From positions 1 to 36,761 of the forward strand of contig JAJPHU010000230.1 of NCBI GenBank assembly GCA_021325115.1: a stretch of 36,761 nucleotides of DNA, written 5' to 3'. Made by a program: the position numbers and the translations under genes. Positions 32,299 through 36,761 of this stretch are shown here, in pieces. Source of the DNA: Planctomycetota bacterium. GTDB taxonomy: Bacteria > Planctomycetota > Planctomycetia > Gemmatales > Gemmataceae. Below the pieces are notes generated by a model, which was not told the origin of the DNA, did no database searches, and saw only the letters and a list, made by a program, of their open reading frames with translations. Each line of letters opens with the position of its first letter. The first letter of the stretch is position 1.

Positions 32299-35200
32299 AT
32301 GTCCGACGCGCTCGGCGATGCCCTCCGAAAAACCGCCAACCCGGCAGCGGATGCTGCCGGGCTGCCGGTTGCGAAACCTCCTTCCCCTGCCGGCGATGAG
32401 GATGTGGTCCCCTTGCTGGGCGGCCCCATCGAACCGACTGATGATGCCCCGACAGTCATCTCCAAGGCAGGGCCGCCAGGCGCTGTTCGCGCCGAGGACC
32501 AATTCGGCAGCGGATTGCGCGGCCGGCGCCTGGCTCATTTCGAGCTGATTGAACCGATCGGCGTGGGTGGTATGGCCGCTGTGATCCGCGCCCGCGATAC
32601 GCAGCTGGATCGGCTGGTGGCCCTGAAGATTTTGCCGCCGGAGATGGCGGCCGATCCGGAGAACGTCCGCCGCTTTCATCAGGAGGCCCGCAGCGCTGCT
32701 CGCCTCGATCACGAAAACATTGCACGTGTGTTCTTCTGCGGCGAGGACCAGCGCTTGCACTTCATCGCTTTCGAGTTCGTCGAGGGCGAGAATCTGCGCA
32801 CCATCCTGGAAAAGCGGGGCCGACTGCCAGTCGGTGAGGCGCTGCATTATATGCTGCAAGTGGCGGCCGGCCTGGCTCATGCCGCACGCCGCGGCGTCGT
32901 TCACCGCGATATCAAGCCCTCCAACATCATCATCACGCCCAATGGTCGGGCCAAGCTCGTCGATATGGGCCTGGCGCGCAGCCTCGATCCGCGCCAGGAT
33001 CAGGGCTTGACGCAATCCGGCGTGACGCTGGGCACGTTCGATTACATCTCGCCAGAGCAGGCGCTGGAGCCGCGCGACGCCGACGTGCGCAGCGACATCT
33101 ATTCCCTCGGCTGCACATTTTATCATATGCTCACGGGCCAACCACCCGTGCCGGAGGGCACTGCAGCCAAGAAGCTGCATCATCACCAGCACGTCAAGCC
33201 GCCCGATCCGCGTCAGTTTGTGCCGGACCTGCCCGACGAAGTGGCCATCATCCTCGATCGCATGATGGCCAAAAACCCCAAGGACCGCTATCAAACACCC
33301 GAACATTTGGTGCATCATCTTTATCTGGCGGCACGAAAACTCGGCGCCGCTGCTGAGGTGCCCGAAGGCGTGTTGGCCGTCGAGGCCGCTTTGCCCAGTC
33401 CACCCGCGGCTCAGCCCCTCGTCCTCGCCGTCCTGGCCGTCCTCGCTGTTATCGTGCTTGTTTTTCTCGTCGATTTTGCTTCCACGGCAAAAACAAAACC
33501 GGCAGCAAATCCGGCGATCGATTCCAGTCAGACTGCTTCCTCGGAGCCGCGGCCGTCAGGGAATGGTGAGGCAAGACCACGCCCTGATGATCGCGGCTCC
33601 GATATTCCCCCAGACCAACCCATCGCCGAAGATGAGGAGAAACCCCCGCCTACGTTCGAGGTGCCTAATCCGGCGGCAGAGGATCTGGCAGAGTTCCTGC
33701 AAAAAAACAAGACAGCGCCCAAAATCGTTCTGAAATTGGACGACCTCGACCTCAGCGCTCGCGACGAAAACGCACCGGACCTGGTCATCACAAACCCGAT
33801 CGTGACGATTCAGCCGCTCAAATCCGGCCACCGGCCGACCATCCGCGATCAATATCGTGCCCGTCTGCCGCAGAAATTTCAGGCATCGTTGACCATCCAG
33901 AGCAAACACTGCACCATCGAAAACATTCGCTTTGTCCTCAACCAGACCGGAGCCAGTGTGCCGATGGCCATACTGTGGCTGCACAACAGCCGTGAGGTCA
34001 CTATCCGCGGCTGCGAGTTCATCCAGGCTCAACCGTGCGGCGAGGGAGACAAGGAGAAGGGCAGTCGAATGGCATCTCTTCTGGCCGAAGCGAAGGAGCC
34101 AGCCAAGCTGACCGTGACGGAATCCGCTTTCTTGGGCTTCGGCATGTTGTCAATCAAGCCTCTACCGGCCCACAGTGCTAGCAAGGGAGAACGCGACAAG
34201 CTGGTTTTCTCTAAACCGGCCTCGGGCGGTCAGGATGCTATCACCCGCCGCGGCCCCGTCCATATCGAAGTTGCCCATTGCCTCTTTGGGCCGCACGCCG
34301 CCACCTTCCGTCTGGAAGGCGGTGCTTCTAATGCGAGGAGCGGCGAAATGCCGCTCCCCCTGGTGCGGCTGAATCATTGCTCCGTGTTAGCCGCTGCTCC
34401 ATCCGCAGTCTTCGATGTGGCCGATAGCGCTGATGCCCACATCGTTGCCAACTACTCGCTCTTCTCGAACCTGGGCGATAGCAGCATGATGGGCATGAGC
34501 GAGGGCAAGGGCGCAGTCCTGCTGCGCCGTGCCTCCATTCAAGGAGAGGTTGATTACCACGGACACGAGAATCGCTATCATCAACTCGATAATTTTCTTA
34601 CCATCGCTGAAGAGCCGGAAGAAGCGGTGCAGTCCCTGCTCGACGATATGAACATCAAAAACAGCGAGGAGTTAGAAACATCGCCCTGGAACAATGCCCA
34701 GCCTCTGGACTTACTGACGCAGCTGGCATATCAGGCCGCTTTCGAAGTAAATCCGCATCTGCCGGAGCTACGCGTGCCGAAAGACGAGAGGGCAAGAGGT
34801 CATGGCCAGCTCATCGGCGCCGAGCGTGTGTTGGCGTTTTCCTATCTGGACAATCTGCCCCGGCTGAAGGAAAGTCCGGCGGCATCGTCTCGGCCTGACC
34901 TCGTGGTGCAAACACGCAAGCCAGCTGACGAAGCCAAACGGTTGTATACCCGGCTCGAGAAAGCCTTGATTGATGCCCAACCGGGTGACACGATCCGCTT
35001 GCAGTTTGATGGCGAGATCGAGCTTGCTCCCCGCCTGCTCAGCAGTGAAAAATTGGCAGACCTGACCATCCGCGCCGAACCTGGCTTCCACCCTGTGCTG
35101 ACGATGAGCGGCGCAGAAGCCAGCAATGTCCCGGCCCTGTTTGCGGTCTGCAACGGCAAGCTTCAGCTGGAGGGTTTGGAAATTCGACTGCGGCCGCGCG

Positions 35201-36024
35201 GCGACGAGGATTGGGGCGCTGTCGTCTCTTTTCTCGGCGATGGCAAATGCATCCTTAAGGGTTGCTGGATCACCCTGGAACGCTCTAGCCGCAAGGCCGT
35301 CTTGGCGGCGCTGCCCCAAGAGCGGCTGAAGAAAGCGGCCTCTGCGCCGAAGACGCCGCATCTGATAGTGGAGAATTGCTTCGTTCGCGGTCAGGGCGAT
35401 TTTCTGTGGATGCAGGAGGGCCATTCCGCCGAGGTATCGATCGACAATAGTCTCATTGCCCTGAGCGGCTCGCTGCTCAATATCGAATCAGACAATCCGA
35501 CTGAAACGCCGGCTGCAACCCCCTCGCTGGCGCTTCGCCTCCGCCGGGTCACGACCTACCTGGGCGAAAACCTCATCCGTTTGCACGCCGCCAAGGAGAT
35601 CAAGGGACTGCCCAAGACGCGCTGCGAGCCAGCGGATTGCCTGTTTCTGCCAGCTCGCGGCGATTGCTCGCTCGTTCGTCTGGATGGGCCAGAGGCGGAG
35701 GAGAAAGGACTGCGCGAAAAATTGTCCTGGGAAGGCAACGGCCGAAACGCCTACGGCAATTTCACCGCCTTGTTGGAGCAACAGGCGGTAGACTCGCTCA
35801 TGAATTGGCCCACGATGTCGAACCAGGAGAAATGGCAAAGGGAAGTGAGCAGCGAAACGAACAGCAAGTACAACGTCAAGCTGCCCGACCTCCCCGCAGC
35901 CGATGCTGCCTTCGCTGAACTGCTGCCGGCCGCCTTTCGTCCCGATGAGGGCATGCAAAACTTCGGTGCCGATCTCGCTGCACTTCGCTCGCTGCCGGTA
36001 TTGAAAACGAGGCGGGAAGAGTGA
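32299..36024 (+). CDS. Membrane Ser/Thr protein kinase with large repetitive ectodomain
   Basis: A 1241-residue protein from ATG 32299. The Hanks-type kinase at about 75-345 has a glycine loop IGVGGMAAV, Lys110 in VALKILP, HRD at 202-204 (VVHRDIKPSN), DMG from Asp222 (in place of DFG) and SPEQ. A transmembrane helix follows at about 372-392 (PLVLAVLAVLAVIVLVFLV). The remaining 850 residues, expected outside the cytoplasm, show repeated short strands like parallel beta-helix rungs (TIRGCEFIQ, LTVTESAFLGFG, IEVAHCLFG, LIVENCFVRG). It is probably a receptor that senses an envelope or carbohydrate ligand. Two dispersed repeats are read in frame at residues 415-435 and 623-631. Confidence 0.9.
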   Translation: MSDALGDALRKTANPAADAAGLPVAKPPSPAGDEDVVPLLGGPIEPTDDAPTVISKAGPPGAVRAEDQFGSGLRGRRLAHFELIEPIGVGGMAAVIRARDTQLDRLVALKILPPEMAADPENVRRFHQEARSAARLDHENIARVFFCGEDQRLHFIAFEFVEGENLRTILEKRGRLPVGEALHYMLQVAAGLAHAARRGVVHRDIKPSNIIITPNGRAKLVDMGLARSLDPRQDQGLTQSGVTLGTFDYISPEQALEPRDADVRSDIYSLGCTFYHMLTGQPPVPEGTAAKKLHHHQHVKPPDPRQFVPDLPDEVAIILDRMMAKNPKDRYQTPEHLVHHLYLAARKLGAAAEVPEGVLAVEAALPSPPAAQPLVLAVLAVLAVIVLVFLVDFASTAKTKPAANPAIDSSQTASSEPRPSGNGEARPRPDDRGSDIPPDQPIAEDEEKPPPTFEVPNPAAEDLAEFLQKNKTAPKIVLKLDDLDLSARDENAPDLVITNPIVTIQPLKSGHRPTIRDQYRARLPQKFQASLTIQSKHCTIENIRFVLNQTGASVPMAILWLHNSREVTIRGCEFIQAQPCGEGDKEKGSRMASLLAEAKEPAKLTVTESAFLGFGMLSIKPLPAHSASKGERDKLVFSKPASGGQDAITRRGPVHIEVAHCLFGPHAATFRLEGGASNARSGEMPLPLVRLNHCSVLAAAPSAVFDVADSADAHIVANYSLFSNLGDSSMMGMSEGKGAVLLRRASIQGEVDYHGHENRYHQLDNFLTIAEEPEEAVQSLLDDMNIKNSEELETSPWNNAQPLDLLTQLAYQAAFEVNPHLPELRVPKDERARGHGQLIGAERVLAFSYLDNLPRLKESPAASSRPDLVVQTRKPADEAKRLYTRLEKALIDAQPGDTIRLQFDGEIELAPRLLSSEKLADLTIRAEPGFHPVLTMSGAEASNVPALFAVCNGKLQLEGLEIRLRPRGDEDWGAVVSFLGDGKCILKGCWITLERSSRKAVLAALPQERLKKAASAPKTPHLIVENCFVRGQGDFLWMQEGHSAEVSIDNSLIALSGSLLNIESDNPTETPAATPSLALRLRRVTTYLGENLIRLHAAKEIKGLPKTRCEPADCLFLPARGDCSLVRLDGPEAEEKGLREKLSWEGNGRNAYGNFTALLEQQAVDSLMNWPTMSNQEKWQREVSSETNSKYNVKLPDLPAADAAFAELLPAAFRPDEGMQNFGADLAALRSLPVLKTRREE
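33541..33602. repeat. GAGCCGCG-family REP inside the kinase gene (in frame)
   Basis: 21-base arms 33541-33561 and 33582-33602 pair at 18 of 21 positions around a 20-base loop. It has the same core as 6512-6568. It encodes SEPRPSGNGEARPRPDDRGS in the juxtamembrane linker just outside the transmembrane helix. Confidence 0.75.
34165..34193. repeat. SASKG-family repeat inside the kinase gene (in frame)
   Basis: Encodes PAHSASKGE (residues 623-631). The complement matches the repeats at 23484-23507 and 26501-26526 closely. It sits in a loop between beta-helix-like strands. Confidence 0.65.
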
Positions 36025-36081
36025 GCAGACGGAAGAACCTGATTTTTCTCCTCACTCTTCCCCTCCTCTCACTCCTCACGG

Positions 36082-36225
36082 TTATTTTTTCTTGCCGGTC
36101 TTCTTTTTCTTCTTGGCGACGGCTTTGGGCTTCTTACTTTCGCCGCTTTTCTTCTTGCCGAAGATGGCTTCATAGCCCTCGGCGAAATGCTTGGTTTCCG
36201 CTAAGCCGACTCGAACAATGCTCAC
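36082..36225 (-). CDS. Small lysine-rich protein (47 residues)
   Basis: The frame runs from GTG 36225 to TAA 36082-36084. A near-perfect ribosome site AGGGAGGAAAG lies just upstream (36230-36240 on the complement). The first half (MSIVRVGLAETKHFAEGYEA) is a neutral amphipathic segment ending in IFG. The second half is a basic tail with runs of lysine plus Ala, Ser and Pro, resembling histone-H1-like or ribosome-associated tails. Nucleic-acid binding is inferred from composition only. The gene is convergent with the kinase. No family name can be given with certainty. Confidence 0.75.
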   Translation of the reverse strand: MSIVRVGLAETKHFAEGYEAIFGKKKSGESKKPKAVAKKKKKTGKKK

Positions 36226-36344
36226 GTAACTTTCCTCCCTTAATGGTGCGAAAAAGATTCCCCGGAGTTACCCTTCCGCGCCGAACGCGGCGCGTCCCTG
36301 TCTGTCTCAGTGTAAAGCGCCGAACGTCTGTTGTCACTCTCTCT

Positions 36345-36444
36345 CTCGGTTTTCGGTTTTTCGTTTTCAGTTACAATCGTGAGTAAGGAGCGAACCGCCA
36401 TGCCGTCTTTCCGAAAACCGGAAACCGAGAACCGAAAACTGATC
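36345..36444. repeat. Inverted CGGTTTTCGG-type repeat around the last gene start
   Basis: 36345-36373 (CTCGGTTTTCGGTTTTTCG...) is complementary in large part to 36409-36444 (TTCCGAAAACCGGAAACCG...). Both arms are short-period repeats. The right arm supplies codons 4-15 of the gene at 36400. The 36226-36344 stretch has no gene; it should carry the upstream region of the 47-residue protein. Confidence 0.6.
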
Positions 36445-36761
36445 GCACTTATCGCGGAGATGTTTCGACCGGCGCATTTCTTTCTGGGACCGGAGTTGGA
36501 GCTGGAATGGGAACACGTCGCCGAGCAAGAGTTGCTGTGGGAGCTTTTTCAGGGCCGGCTGCTCGACCCCGCTCATACGCGCCAGCGCCGCTCCTTGGCA
36601 GCCTGGAAAGCCTATGCAAAGAGTCCGCCGGGAGAAAGCCGGCCTAATGAGCCGCTCTTGGCACTGTATCTCGATGCCGAGGCAGGGCAGCTGCACGTCG
36701 TCCGCGGCCTGGACAGCTACGTTTGGGAAGGCTACGACGCGGGCGGCAGCGTCTTCCTCAG
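36400..36761 (+). CDS. Unrecognised protein, 3' end beyond window
   Basis: 120 codons of an open frame starting at ATG 36400, with AAGGAG 9 bases upstream. Residues 4-15 (FRKPETENRKLI) are written by a dispersed repeat arm, so the native N-terminus may begin near the second Met (36460). The following sequence is acidic and aromatic-rich (HFFLGPELELEWEHVAEQELLWELF), soluble and without a signal peptide. No domain was recognised in the visible part. Confidence 0.65.
   Translation, partial: MPSFRKPETENRKLIALIAEMFRPAHFFLGPELELEWEHVAEQELLWELFQGRLLDPAHTRQRRSLAAWKAYAKSPPGESRPNEPLLALYLDAEAGQLHVVRGLDSYVWEGYDAGGSVFL

Noticed and set aside
32242-33318. 358-codon minus-strand frame opposite the kinase
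   Set aside because: The plus strand encodes clear kinase motifs in the same stretch.

Overview
The window looks like chromosomal DNA of a planctomycete, most likely a Gemmata-like lineage (Gemmatales). This is inferred from several signals together: large secreted WD40 and PQQ-propeller proteins, a membrane Ser/Thr kinase with a long repetitive ectodomain, a PEP-CTERM protein, a DUF6807 protein, a divergent second-type EF-G, a PUFA-synthase-like pfaA/pfaD pair, and an unusually dense set of short palindromic repeats whose translations recur in Gemmata-type proteomes. No rRNA, tRNA, CRISPR array, phage or transposase gene was seen.

Region 1 (1-6895, minus strand): a 7Fe ferredoxin, ferrochelatase, a PfaD-like enoyl reductase, and the N-terminal KS-AT-ACP part of a PfaA-like synthase that runs off the left edge. 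A MITE-like element sits between pfaD and pfaA and supplies the end of pfaD. Region 2 (6896-10862, plus): a repeat-rich gap, then a glycine-rich RRM RNA-binding protein, two unrecognised proteins and a class I aminotransferase. Region 3 (10932-14763, minus): two exported proteins, one ending in a YHS metal-binding domain and one with about 21 WD40 blades. Region 4 (14903-21081, plus): a GT28 glycolipid glycosyltransferase, a short ceramidase-like exported protein and pyruvate carboxylase, all codirectional with small gaps.

Region 5 (21222-26594): a Crp/Fnr-type regulator and a TauE/SafE transporter (minus), a PQQ-propeller protein (plus), then a DUF6807-nth pair (minus) that converges on it over a perfect bidirectional terminator. 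Region 6 (26771-30823, plus): an exported unrecognised protein and an EF-G paralogue with its own promoter and 5' hairpin. Region 7 (31057-36761): a PEP-CTERM protein (minus), a 1241-residue membrane kinase with a good sigma70-type promoter, a 47-residue lysine-rich protein (minus), and the start of an unrecognised gene at the right edge.

The most striking feature is the repeat landscape. At least eight families of short inverted-repeat elements occur: a 139-222 bp element in three copies, a 98-129 bp element in two, and several REP-like palindromes. Several lie inside genes in frame: twice in the kinase, once in the pyruvate carboxylase linker, once at the signal-peptide cleavage region of the DUF6807 protein, once as the N-terminus of the last gene, and once as the C-terminus of PfaD. 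They appear to be mobile non-coding units that are tolerated as protein linkers or tails.
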